Positions 1 through 7,452 of a stretch of DNA of 64,000 nt are shown piece after piece. The stretch covers positions 1 through 64,000 of the forward strand of contig JBBKXQ010000103.1 in the NCBI GenBank assembly GCA_037969565.1, written 5' to 3'. Position 1 is the stretch's first letter; each line of letters begins with the position of its first letter. The stretch comes from SZUA-35 sp037969565 (GTDB taxonomy: Bacteria > Actinomycetota > Acidimicrobiia > Acidimicrobiales > SZUA-35). The notes under the pieces were generated by a model. The model worked only from the letters and a program-made list of their open reading frames with translations. It did not search any database and was not told the DNA's origin. The position numbers were made by a program, and so were the translations under genes.

Positions 1-120
1 AACACGATCCGACAACACCTTCGTGATCGCCGCCGTCAACGTCGTCTTCCCATGGTCAATATGACCCATCGTCCCAACATTCACATGCGGCTTATTACGC
101 TCAAACTTTGACTTTGCCAC
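1..120 (-). CDS. tuf: Elongation factor Tu, N-terminal part (runs off the window)
   Basis: The first 40 codons read as the N-terminus of EF-Tu, the GTPase that carries aminoacyl-tRNA to the ribosome. The segment KPHVNVGTMGHIDHGKTTLT contains the G1 P-loop GHIDHGKT. The GTG start at 120 is preceded by AAAGGAG at a normal distance, and the usual MAKxKFER leader follows it. The gene lies downstream of tRNA-Thr and tRNA-Met on the same strand, an arrangement like the tRNA-tufB clusters of other bacteria. Only the start is in the window, so nothing can be said about the later GTPase and barrel domains. Confidence 0.96.
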   Translation of the reverse strand, partial: MAKSKFERNKPHVNVGTMGHIDHGKTTLTAAITKVLSDRV

Positions 121-357
121 GACGGGCTCCTTTGGTGCTTGATCACTTCATCAGGACAATGGGGTCTGCGGCAGCCAACTCGTCTCGACCATGTAGTTCG
201 AGCGCTCCGACCACGGGTAGATCCACCGCCTGTGTTCGGCGGGGCGCGGATGGCGTGGATCCCGCGACCATCCGGCGGGTGCTCTACAGATTCGCTGCTC
301 GGCAGATTCACTGCTCTACAGATCCGCTGCATCGCGGGGTACTGCATTGCGGGGTTG

Positions 358-431
358 TAGCGACGGTCGGGCTCGAACCGACGACCTCTCGATTATGAGT
401 CGAGCACTCTTACCAACTGAGCTACGTCGCC
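358..431 (-). tRNA. tRNA-Met (CAT), elongator type
   Basis: The minus strand folds into a complete cloverleaf: a 7-bp acceptor stem with one G-U pair at its end, a D arm with GTTGGTA, an anticodon stem CTCGA/TCGAG around the loop CTCATAA (anticodon CAT), and a T arm with GTTCGAGC. The 3' CCA is not encoded. The acceptor ends in a pair (G-U), not in the mismatch typical of initiator tRNA, so elongator Met is preferred. A CAT tRNA modified to read isoleucine AUA cannot be fully excluded. Confidence 0.93.
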
Positions 432-488
432 AGAAGCGAGGACCGAGGCCTGTGATCAGGGATCACCTGCCGCCGTACCTTGTTTCAG

Positions 489-561
489 AGCCTCCTGACA
501 GAATCGAACTGTCGACCTTTTCCTTACCATGGAAACGCTCTACCGACTGAGCTAAGGAGGC
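489..561 (-). tRNA. tRNA-Thr (GGT)
   Basis: Complete cloverleaf on the minus strand: acceptor stem GCCTCCT/AGGAGGC, anticodon stem TTTCC/GGAAA around the loop ATGGTAA (anticodon GGT, threonine), T arm with GTTCGATTC, discriminator T. CCA is not encoded. It sits 57 nt upstream of tRNA-Met and points towards tuf, so the two tRNAs may be one transcript. Confidence 0.95.
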
Positions 562-767
562 GAGGACCCCTGAGGCAGGGGCGTCGGAAAGTCTGCCACG
601 GGGCGGCGCGGTCCCCAACCAGTCAGGAACAGATTCCTCGGGCCGGACCGATGACGACCAACCCAGAGCAACGACCGACGAGTTCGATTCCGGATCGGGA
701 GCACTCGAATTTGTGTCGATTGCCCAAAAGGCTCAAGTGCGGCAGGCAAAGATGCCGAAGCGGAAGT

Positions 768-2162
768 GTGCGAATTGATCGGATCGAACTATCGACGGCC
801 AACGATCGAGTGGAGCTCAACCTCCATCCCAGGATCACGGTGGTGAGCGGTCTGGGAAAGCTCGAACGGGAGGCGCTGGCATCGGAGGTTCTCGGGGCCA
901 TCGGGCCAGGCCGATCAGGCCTCTCGGTCGACCTCGTGGCTGACAACGGCCGCTGCCTCGAGGTGCACCGTCCATTGACAGGGCCGTGCAGCGTGCGAGA
1001 TGCCGTGACTTGCGAGGACGTCACGAACGCATTCCTCTTCGGCGAAACGGTCGACGTGCTCGGAGCACTCGGCCTCTCGCGCGGACAGACCCGTTCGACG
1101 CTGCACTTCAGCGACAAGAACCTGAAGGCGGTCGACGATCTCGACGCCACCGTCGTCCGCCTGGGATCGATCGATCAGACCGAACTCTGGAGCGCAGCTA
1201 TCAAGCTGGCGGAAGTGGAGGTCGAAATGGCCTCGGTGGTGGACGAAGCGATATTGGCTGACCCGCTCGAGGACTATGCCGAGGAGATCGAAGAAGCTCA
1301 CGCCGGACGCGACATCGCGGCCGACCAACTCGAGAAGGCCCGGAGTCAGCTGCGGAGCGGCTCGCTCGCTCTCGCGTTCATCGGAGTCGCCGTCGGGCTC
1401 ATCACCCACCCATTCCTGGCCGTCCCCTTCCTCAGCCTCGCGATCGGCGTTGGGGTGAGAGCGTGGCGACGAGGCCAGGACTACGAGACCGCCTCCGCGT
1501 TCGAGATCGAAGTGTTGAGCAAGGCGGGGGTCGCCAGCTACCTCAACTTCCAGCTCAAGAAGGTTGACGAGCTCACCTCGAACAACGCCGTGCGAAGCCG
1601 GTCTCTGGAGCTGGCCGAACTCCACCGGCAGGCGCGAACCACCTGGGAGTCGATCACAGGCAAAGGGATCAGCCTGGAGTGGGCCGCCGGACAGCGGGCC
1701 CAGATCACGGCGGCCGCATCCCGAATCGACGGCGGCAGCGGCTATCCGGCTGGTCATGCGATGGAATGTTTCGCCCGGGCCTTCGTGAATGCTCGAAGCT
1801 CTGTCGGCGAGAGCTTGCCGCTCGTCGTCGACGAGCCATTCACCACAGTTGGCGATCCGGAGCTTCTCGAGATCCTGTCCGCCATGGAGACCTACGCCGC
1901 CCACATGCAATACATCGTCATGTCCAACGACGACCGAGTGCTGCGGTGGATCCAGGCCCGAACCGAACAGGGGACGGCCTCACTGGTCCGTCTCGGCTCC
2001 GAATCCGGTCGAGAGCAGCGACCAACCACCACCCCCCTCGAAATCAAAACCTCCTCGCCATCGATCGCACGACCCACGAGCCCACTGATCGATGAGGCCG
2101 TACGAGTCGACGGGTTGGCGCTCCAGGCCACCGTTCCTGCTGTGGTTCATCAACTGAATTAG
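768..2162 (+). CDS. SMC/RecF-like ATPase-related protein with a membrane hairpin and degenerate P-loop
   Basis: 464 residues from the GTG at 768. An in-frame ATG at 651 would add 39 residues unlike the family, while MRIDRIEL at the chosen start looks like the first strand of AAA/SMC-type ATPases. The expected Walker A site is reduced to VVSGLGKLER (residues 25-34), with no GxxGxGK[ST]. Near the C-terminus LPLVVDEPF resembles an ABC/SMC Walker B, and YIVMSNDDRVLRW resembles the switch strand after it. The middle is charged and helical (coiled-coil like) and is interrupted at about residues 198-235 by two hydrophobic segments around a THP turn, so the protein is probably membrane-anchored. The GNAT gene starts 9 nt downstream. 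The molecular function is not known; ATP binding is doubtful. Confidence 0.75.
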   Translation: MRIDRIELSTANDRVELNLHPRITVVSGLGKLEREALASEVLGAIGPGRSGLSVDLVADNGRCLEVHRPLTGPCSVRDAVTCEDVTNAFLFGETVDVLGALGLSRGQTRSTLHFSDKNLKAVDDLDATVVRLGSIDQTELWSAAIKLAEVEVEMASVVDEAILADPLEDYAEEIEEAHAGRDIAADQLEKARSQLRSGSLALAFIGVAVGLITHPFLAVPFLSLAIGVGVRAWRRGQDYETASAFEIEVLSKAGVASYLNFQLKKVDELTSNNAVRSRSLELAELHRQARTTWESITGKGISLEWAAGQRAQITAAASRIDGGSGYPAGHAMECFARAFVNARSSVGESLPLVVDEPFTTVGDPELLEILSAMETYAAHMQYIVMSNDDRVLRWIQARTEQGTASLVRLGSESGREQRPTTTPLEIKTSSPSIARPTSPLIDEAVRVDGLALQATVPAVVHQLN

Positions 2163-2171
2163 TTTGCGGGA

Positions 2172-2717
2172 GTGCAGCTCCGACTCGCCACCATTTCCGA
2201 CGCCGAGGCGATCATGGAGATCTACAACCGCGAGGTTCTCGAGACCACGCACACGTTCGATCTCGTGCCTCGAACAATCGAGCAGCAAGTGACCTACATC
2301 CAGGATCGATCGGGTGGCCTCGCCGTGATCGTGGCCACAACTTCCCGAGCGCCGGACGAACAAGCGCCGGACGAACAAGCACTGGACAAGGGCGTGGTCG
2401 GGTTCGGGAGCCTGAGTTTCTACCGCGACCGACCTGGTTATCGAACCTCGGTCGAGAACTCGGTCTATGTGCATCACCAACACCGGGGCCGCGGCGCGGG
2501 CGACCTCTTGATCGGCGGACTCATCGACCGAGCGCGGGCTCACGGCTTCCACGCGATGTTCGCTCGCATCGCCGACGCACAAGAAACAAGCGTGCAGCTC
2601 CACACCAAACACGGGTTCCGCCTCGTCGGCATCGAGAAGGAAGTCGGCCGAAAGTTCGGCCAATTCCGCGACGTCGCCTTGATGCAATTGCTTTTGGACG
2701 GCCCCGCCGTCCGCTGA
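2172..2717 (+). CDS. GNAT-family N-acetyltransferase (phosphinothricin acetyltransferase-like)
   Basis: 181 residues, GTG start. The N-terminus MQLRLATISDAEAIMEIYNR and the block SVYVHHQHRGRGAGDLL (acetyl-CoA binding motif A, with the pyrophosphate loop HRGRGAG) match GNAT enzymes of the PAT/bar type, which transfer acetyl from acetyl-CoA to an amino group. The segment HTKHGFRLVG is the usual motif B region. An insert with a short repeat, APDEQAPDEQA, lies in the loop before strand 4. The gene follows the SMC-like gene by 9 nt. The true substrate is unknown; similarity to PAT does not prove herbicide acetylation. Confidence 0.88.
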   Translation: MQLRLATISDAEAIMEIYNREVLETTHTFDLVPRTIEQQVTYIQDRSGGLAVIVATTSRAPDEQAPDEQALDKGVVGFGSLSFYRDRPGYRTSVENSVYVHHQHRGRGAGDLLIGGLIDRARAHGFHAMFARIADAQETSVQLHTKHGFRLVGIEKEVGRKFGQFRDVALMQLLLDGPAVR

Positions 2718-2738
2718 GTCGGCTCGCTTCGGCTGAAA

Positions 2739-3233
2739 TCAGTCTCGGAAGTTCTGATACTGCAGCGGAAGGTCGAAGTCGTTTTCCTTCAACGCCGCGA
2801 TCACCGCTTGCAGCTCGTCCCGTTTCTTCCCGTTGACTCGGACCTGGTCGCCCTGCGTCGAACTCTGGATGCCCTTGATCTTCAGGTCTTTGACGAAGAC
2901 GTTGATCTTCTTGGCCATCTCGGAGCTGACCCCGGCTTTCAAGTCGGCCTCGAGCCGGGCTCGGCCACCAGCGGCATCTTCGATGTCACCGAACTCGATG
3001 GCCTTGAGTGAGACCTTTCGTTTCACCAGCTTTTCCTCGAGCACCTGCCGCAGCGCGAACATTCGATCCTGGCTGGCCGACTCGAGCGTGATCGACATCG
3101 CCTTGTCGTCGAGTTCGATCGAGGAATTGGTGTTCTTGAAATCGAACCGGTTGGTGATCTCCCGATCTGCTTGGTCCACGGCATTCCGGACCTCTTGCAT
3201 ATCGATTTCGGACACAACGTCGAACGAAGGCAT
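2739..3233 (-). CDS. yajQ: YajQ family nucleotide-binding protein (DUF520)
   Basis: 164 residues, the normal length for YajQ. Typical segments are MPSFDVVSEIDMQEVRNAVD at the start, ITNRFDFKNTNSSIEL, KKINVFVKDLKIKGIQSSTQ, and the terminal QYQNFRD. Family members fold as two ferredoxin-like domains; some bind cyclic di-GMP and act as effectors, others bind nucleic acid. The ATG at 3233 was chosen over an upstream in-frame codon at 3272, which would add 13 unrelated residues and touch the divergent tRNA-Tyr. It is convergent with the GNAT gene, 21 nt apart. Confidence 0.95.
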   Translation of the reverse strand: MPSFDVVSEIDMQEVRNAVDQADREITNRFDFKNTNSSIELDDKAMSITLESASQDRMFALRQVLEEKLVKRKVSLKAIEFGDIEDAAGGRARLEADLKAGVSSEMAKKINVFVKDLKIKGIQSSTQGDQVRVNGKKRDELQAVIAALKENDFDLPLQYQNFRD

Positions 3234-3272
3234 GGTGAAAACGTAGCGGACCGCTAGCCTCTGTCGCTCCAA

Positions 3273-3355
3273 GGGTCGGTGCCCGAGTGGTCAATGGGAG
3301 CGGACTGTAAATCCGCCGGCTTTCGCCTACGTAGGTTCAAATCCTACTCGGCCCA
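3273..3355 (+). tRNA. tRNA-Tyr (GTA)
   Basis: 83-nt class II tRNA on the plus strand. The acceptor GGGTCGG pairs with TCGGCCC, the anticodon loop is CTGTAAA (anticodon GTA), a long variable arm CGGCTTTCGCC follows, and the T arm is GTAGGTTCAAATCCTAC. The discriminator is A and CCA is not encoded. It is divergent from yajQ. In many actinobacteria Tyr, Thr and Met tRNAs are close together near tuf/secE/nusG; here Tyr is split from the others by about 2.7 kb. Confidence 0.96.
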
Positions 3356-3619
3356 CGGAAAGTCCTTCGGTCCTGCGGGGCCCAGGGACGCGATGGGCCC
3401 GAGCATCCGCTCGGGTCTATTTGTTTGTTCTGCCCGGCGTGGCGACGGCGCGCCCCGAGGTGCCAGATGTTGGGGCAGCGCCATTGAGTTGGGTCGAACG
3501 CGGGCTAACGTCGGTGGGTCCTTTCTGGACCGCCGCAACGACCCGTTGTGGTGCCGGCTCCCTCGAACCGGTTCCCGTGGCGTCCCTCGCCCCGCAGCCC
3601 CCACCTCGGAGACAATCGA

Positions 3620-4564
3620 ATGACTCACTCACCCCGCACCTGGGTTCGCCTCATGGCCGCCCTGTTGTCCTTCACACTGCTCGCCGCCGCCTGCGGTTCC
3701 GATGCCGCCGATGAAAGCGCCAACACCACCGCAGCGCCGTCCGCCGACGAAAGCACCGATACCACTGCAGCACCGTCCACCGACGAAAGCACCGACACCA
3801 CCGCAGCACCGTCCACCGACGACAGCCCGGATACCGGGCTTCCCGATCTCGGCGGCCGCACCGTCACCGTTGGTGTCGAGAACGCCTACCTGCCGTTCAA
3901 CTTCGTTGCCGTCGGTGAGAGCGAAGGGCAGGGCTGGGACTACGACGCCTGGAACGAAATCTGTCGCCTCCTCAACTGCACGGCCGAATTCGTGCCTGCC
4001 GGCTGGCCCGATGTGATCGACCAAGTTGCCCAGGGCGAACTCGACACAGCAGCCGACGGCATCAGCATCACCGACGAGCGCAAGGAAGTTGTTGCGTACT
4101 CCGATGCCTACATGACGGTGCAGCAGAAGTTCGTTGTCGGCAAGGACGACGACCGATACGCATCAGCTGACGACATCATCAATGGCGATGCGATCATCGC
4201 CACCCAGGTCGGCACCACCAACTTCGAACTCGCCGTCGAACTCCTCGGTGGCGACGAACGCATCCAGGCCTTCGACCAATTCGGTTTGGCCATCCAGGCG
4301 CTCATCGCCGGCGATGTCGACGCCGTGATCATCGATGATGCCGCCGGCCTCGGCTACATCGGCGAAAACAAGGACGCTGTCAAGACCATCGACGACGGAC
4401 TCCAGAGCGATCCGCTCGGGTTCATCTTTCCCCTCGACACCGATCTCACCGATGCGGTCAACGCTGCCATCGCAGAGATGAAGGCCAGCGGCTTCCTGGA
4501 CCAGATCGGCGAGAAGTTCTTCGGCGTCGGCTTCGAGATCACCTACGACGACATCGAAGGCTGA
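3620..4564 (+). CDS. Polar amino acid-type ABC transporter, substrate-binding lipoprotein
   Basis: 314 residues. The N-terminus has a basic start, a hydrophobic stretch and the lipobox LAAAC (LLAAAC-G), so the mature protein should be lipid-anchored outside the membrane. A Ser/Thr/Asp-rich linker of three 12-residue repeats follows (about residues 31-66). The rest is a family-3 solute-binding fold: GRTVTVGVENAYLPFNF at the start of lobe 1, WDYDAWNEICRLLNC, GELDTAADGISITDERK, and a second lobe with ATQVGTTNFELAVELL. This family binds polar amino acids. The ATG at 3620 has CGGAG just upstream. The permease gene follows after a strong hairpin. No ATPase gene is adjacent. Confidence 0.92.
   Translation: MTHSPRTWVRLMAALLSFTLLAAACGSDAADESANTTAAPSADESTDTTAAPSTDESTDTTAAPSTDDSPDTGLPDLGGRTVTVGVENAYLPFNFVAVGESEGQGWDYDAWNEICRLLNCTAEFVPAGWPDVIDQVAQGELDTAADGISITDERKEVVAYSDAYMTVQQKFVVGKDDDRYASADDIINGDAIIATQVGTTNFELAVELLGGDERIQAFDQFGLAIQALIAGDVDAVIIDDAAGLGYIGENKDAVKTIDDGLQSDPLGFIFPLDTDLTDAVNAAIAEMKASGFLDQIGEKFFGVGFEITYDDIEG
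3710..3817 (+). repeat. Three tandem 36-bp repeats inside the binding-protein gene
   Basis: Units 3710-3745, 3746-3781 and 3782-3817 are near identical. Each encodes DES(A/T)(N/D)TTAAPS(A/T), a flexible linker between the lipid anchor and the binding domain. A fourth partial unit follows. Such in-frame repeats change copy number easily. Confidence 0.88.
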
Positions 4565-4604
4565 TCAATCGCCTTCTGTTACGCGCACCAAATCGTCTGA
4601 ACTA

Positions 4605-4636
4605 GAGTGCGCCGGGTCTTCGGGCCCGGCGCACTC
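4605..4636 (+). terminator. Strong hairpin between binding protein and permease (attenuator or terminator)
   Basis: A perfect 12-bp stem GAGTGCGCCGGG / CCCGGCGCACTC with an 8-nt loop TCTTCGGG, 40 nt after the binding-protein stop. Only a short T run (GTTTG) follows, so termination may be partial. A hairpin here would give more binding protein than permease, a known layout in ABC operons. Confidence 0.72.
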
Positions 4637-4683
4637 GCGTTTGCATCAACCTCTCCCGTCTACGCCAATCCATGGAGTGTCAG

Positions 4684-5505
4684 TTGGCTGAATCAGTCGT
4701 GAATGTCGAGGGCCCAGCCCCGAACTCGGTGACCACATTCGACTTCAAAGACAGCCCGTGGTGGCTGTTGGTGGTACTCGGCATCGTCGGTGCGATGATC
4801 TTGGCCGTCATCTTCAGCGACAACTACCAGGAGGCGTTCTTCGAGATCATTCCCGGTCTCAAGCAGACGCTGCTCCTCACCGCTGGGTCATTCGTGGTTT
4901 CGATCGTGCTCGGGTTGGGGCTCGGGATCGCCCGGCAGAGCAAGAATCCCTTCATCAACACTCCGGCCCACGTCTACATCGAGTTCGTTCGGGGCGTCCC
5001 GATGCTCGTCTGGATCTTCGCCATCGCCCTGGTGCTGATACCCGAGACGGTCAATGGCCTCAACTCCCTTTTCGATCTGACCCTCGCGACCCGAGACATC
5101 CCCCAGATCTGGCGTGGTGGTATCGCGCTCTGCTTGTTCTACTCCGCCTTCATCGCCGAGGTGTTCCGAGCCGGGATCCAGTCGGTTCCGAGCGGACAGA
5201 TCGAGGCCGGCAAAGCACTTGGCCTCAATGGCCGAACGATCATGCGGAAGATCACGCTTCCACAAGCCGTGCGCAACACGCTGCCTGCGCTCGGTAACGA
5301 CTTGATCTCGCTGATGAAGGACACCTCGCTGGTGTCGGTCATCGCGGCGACAGAACTCACATACAAGGCCCGCATCTACCAAGGCAGTTCCTTCCGGGTT
5401 CGAGAAACCTTCTTCGTGTTGATGGTGATCTACGTGACGCTCACGCTCGTGTTGTCGCTTGCGCTGCGTTTCATCGAGGCCCGCCTCGCCATTCCCGATC
5501 GTTGA
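4684..5505 (+). CDS. Amino acid ABC transporter permease (HisM/GlnP-like)
   Basis: 273 residues from the TTG at 4684, chosen because GGAG lies 6 nt upstream; an ATG at 4672 in the same frame has no ribosome-binding site. About five to six membrane segments. The coupling-helix EAA motif is clear in the stretch EAGKALGLNGRTIMRKITLP followed by QAVRNTLPALGN. YIEFVRGVPMLVWIF is typical of polar amino acid permeases. It follows the binding protein and should form the import channel as a homodimer or with another permease. No ATP-binding subunit is encoded in the next several genes, so the motor must be supplied from elsewhere in the genome. Confidence 0.9.
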   Translation: MAESVVNVEGPAPNSVTTFDFKDSPWWLLVVLGIVGAMILAVIFSDNYQEAFFEIIPGLKQTLLLTAGSFVVSIVLGLGLGIARQSKNPFINTPAHVYIEFVRGVPMLVWIFAIALVLIPETVNGLNSLFDLTLATRDIPQIWRGGIALCLFYSAFIAEVFRAGIQSVPSGQIEAGKALGLNGRTIMRKITLPQAVRNTLPALGNDLISLMKDTSLVSVIAATELTYKARIYQGSSFRVRETFFVLMVIYVTLTLVLSLALRFIEARLAIPDR

Positions 5506-5622
5506 CGCAACCCGGCTGCCCACCCATCGCACGGCACTCACGCCGGCAGGGGCGAGGCCTCGATGCACCCAGTTGCGTGGGTCTCCCGAGCCAGTGGCGC
5601 CACGTTGCTAGATTCAGGCGGC

Positions 5623-6858
5623 ATGAAACTCGAGTCGATCAAGACCTGGGCCGTCGCTCCACCATCGGGGATCGGGGGCGCATTCTGGGTGTTCGTGAGG
5701 GTCACGACCGACTCTGGTGTCCAGGGCATCGGCGAGTGCTATGGCATCCCCTATTCGGCCAACATCGCCTGTGAGATGGTGGAGGACACCTTCGATCGGT
5801 TCATCGCCGGCGAGGACCCGCACAACATCGAGGCCATGTTTCGCCGCGTCTATTCCGCCGGATTCACGCAGCGTCCGGATCTGACCATGATGGGGGTTTT
5901 CAGCGGAATTGAGATCGCCGTGTGGGACATCCTCGGCAAACTCGCCGATCAGCCGGTCTACAACCTCCTTGGCGGGGCATTTCATGAACGGCTGCGCACC
6001 TACACCTACCTCTATCCTGCGAGTGTCCACGACCCGTCGCTGCCGTCTGCTGATGAGGCGGATCCCTACCACGACGGTGATGCTGCCGCCGAGCGAGCAC
6101 TCGTCTACGTCGAGCAGGGCTTCACCGCCGTCAAACAGGACCCCACCGGGCCGTACAGCTTCCAGGGAGGCCGAGAACTCTCACTCCATGAGCTCCGCCG
6201 ATCCGAGGAAAACGTTCGCAAGGTCCGCGAAGCCGTCGGCGACCGCTGCGACATCCTGTTCGGCACCCACGGCCAGATGACCACGTCGTCGGCCATACGC
6301 CTCGCTCGCCGAATCGAGAAGTACGACCCGCTCTGGTTCGAGGAGCCTTGTCCTCCCGACCAGGTGGCCGCCATCGGCAAGGTGGCTACGGCCACATCCA
6401 TCCCCATCGCCACGGGCGAGCGACTCACCACCCGCACCGAGTTTCACGAGGCCTTGAAGGCCGGCGTCTCCATCGTCCAACCCGACATCGGACGATCGGG
6501 AGGTATCTGGGAAACAAAGAAGATCGCCGTGATGGCCGAACTCTTCAACGCCCAGATCGCGCCCCACATCTACTGCGGACCAGTCGCCCACGCCGCCGCC
6601 GCTCACGTCGGATTCAGCTCACCGAACTTCCTCATTCTCGAAACGATCCAAACGCCGTTCCACGATCAGGTCCTCGTCGAGCCACTGACGTGGGAATCCG
6701 GGTTCACCGTCGCGCCGAACACGCCCGGCCTCGGCATCGAACTCGACGAAGCGGTCCTCGACGCTCATCCCTACACCGACCGCGGCGGTCGACTTCACCT
6801 GGAGATGACGCAGATCCCACTCAGTTCAGACAACGAGAAATCCGTCTTCGAGTTGTGA
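5623..6858 (+). CDS. Mandelate racemase / muconate lactonizing enzyme family protein (probable sugar-acid dehydratase)
   Basis: 411 residues, enolase superfamily. The N-terminal capping domain starts MKLESIKTWAV and includes GVQGIGECYG; the barrel carries FTAVKQDP (position of the general-base lysine), CDILF (first metal Asp), WFEEP (second metal Glu), IATGERL (third metal Glu) and APHIYCGP (His opposite the lysine). These enzymes abstract the proton next to a carboxylate with Mg2+. The pattern with Glu, Glu and His and a KxDP motif is closest to mannonate/galactonate-type dehydratases. The ATG at 5623 was preferred over an upstream in-frame codon. The gene follows the transport genes on the same strand, but a functional link is a guess. 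Confidence 0.85.
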   Translation: MKLESIKTWAVAPPSGIGGAFWVFVRVTTDSGVQGIGECYGIPYSANIACEMVEDTFDRFIAGEDPHNIEAMFRRVYSAGFTQRPDLTMMGVFSGIEIAVWDILGKLADQPVYNLLGGAFHERLRTYTYLYPASVHDPSLPSADEADPYHDGDAAAERALVYVEQGFTAVKQDPTGPYSFQGGRELSLHELRRSEENVRKVREAVGDRCDILFGTHGQMTTSSAIRLARRIEKYDPLWFEEPCPPDQVAAIGKVATATSIPIATGERLTTRTEFHEALKAGVSIVQPDIGRSGGIWETKKIAVMAELFNAQIAPHIYCGPVAHAAAAHVGFSSPNFLILETIQTPFHDQVLVEPLTWESGFTVAPNTPGLGIELDEAVLDAHPYTDRGGRLHLEMTQIPLSSDNEKSVFEL

Positions 6859-6876
6859 CTGGCCGGGACCACCGGA

Positions 6877-7452
6877 TCATTGCCTCGCCGATCCGTGGTA
6901 GCCGGACGGGATGAAGATCGTGGGGATTCCGAGGCCCTCGAACATCTTCACGTTTCGGGGATCATCGTCGATGGCGAGTATCGGCTCGTAGTTTCGGGAC
7001 CGGAGTTGCTCGACGGCGTGCTGTTTCATCAGGGTGGATCGTCGGTAGTCACCCGATGCTCTCATGATCAGGAGATCCCAGCGGATCCTGTTCGCCTGAA
7101 TCCACTTCAACGTGATTCCGTCGATCCAGTCGGACCGAGCGGTGACGAGAGCAATGACATGATCGCCGGAGACCGTCTCCAAGAGCCGGGCCTGCTCGAC
7201 CAGTAGCCCATCTCCGCCGGCGGCCAAGAAAAAGCTGTCCCAGTCCTGCCACCGGCTTTCGAGATAGTGCTGACGATGTCGGGCGTCGGCAAGTACACCA
7301 TCGATGTCAATGACAAGGGTCGGTGCAGGCTCGGTCGGGTCAGACCGACGAATTCCGTCAGGCCAATACCACGGCGGTTCGTCGTCGTTGTGGTCGAAAG
7401 TCAGTGGCTCAGTCTTCGTCGTTGGATGCAGCGCGGTTGGCAATTTCGGCAA
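6877..7452 (-). CDS. HAD-superfamily phosphatase, polynucleotide kinase 3'-phosphatase-like
   Basis: 191 residues if it starts at the TTG at 7452. HAD motif I is TLVIDIDGVLADARHR (about residue 46), motif II is ALVTARSDW, and the motif III/IV region is ILAIDDDPRNVKMF. The SGYH ending resembles HAD domains of the PNKP or swiss-army-knife RNA-repair type, also found on small stand-alone phosphatases. The start is uncertain: the frame overlaps the end of acs by 44 nt, and no good ATG or GTG precedes the catalytic motif. It is probably translated from the acs transcript. Substrate unknown. Confidence 0.8.
   Translation of the reverse strand: MPKLPTALHPTTKTEPLTFDHNDDEPPWYWPDGIRRSDPTEPAPTLVIDIDGVLADARHRQHYLESRWQDWDSFFLAAGGDGLLVEQARLLETVSGDHVIALVTARSDWIDGITLKWIQANRIRWDLLIMRASGDYRRSTLMKQHAVEQLRSRNYEPILAIDDDPRNVKMFEGLGIPTIFIPSGYHGSARQ

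Noticed and set aside
915..1910. 331-codon minus-strand open frame inside the SMC-like gene
   Set aside because: The plus-strand frame has recognisable Walker B-like and membrane features; the reverse frame has none.
2172..2717. Calling the GNAT gene a phosphinothricin resistance gene
   Set aside because: The family resemblance is general; many PAT-like GNAT proteins acetylate other amines, and no specific substrate residues can be confirmed by eye.
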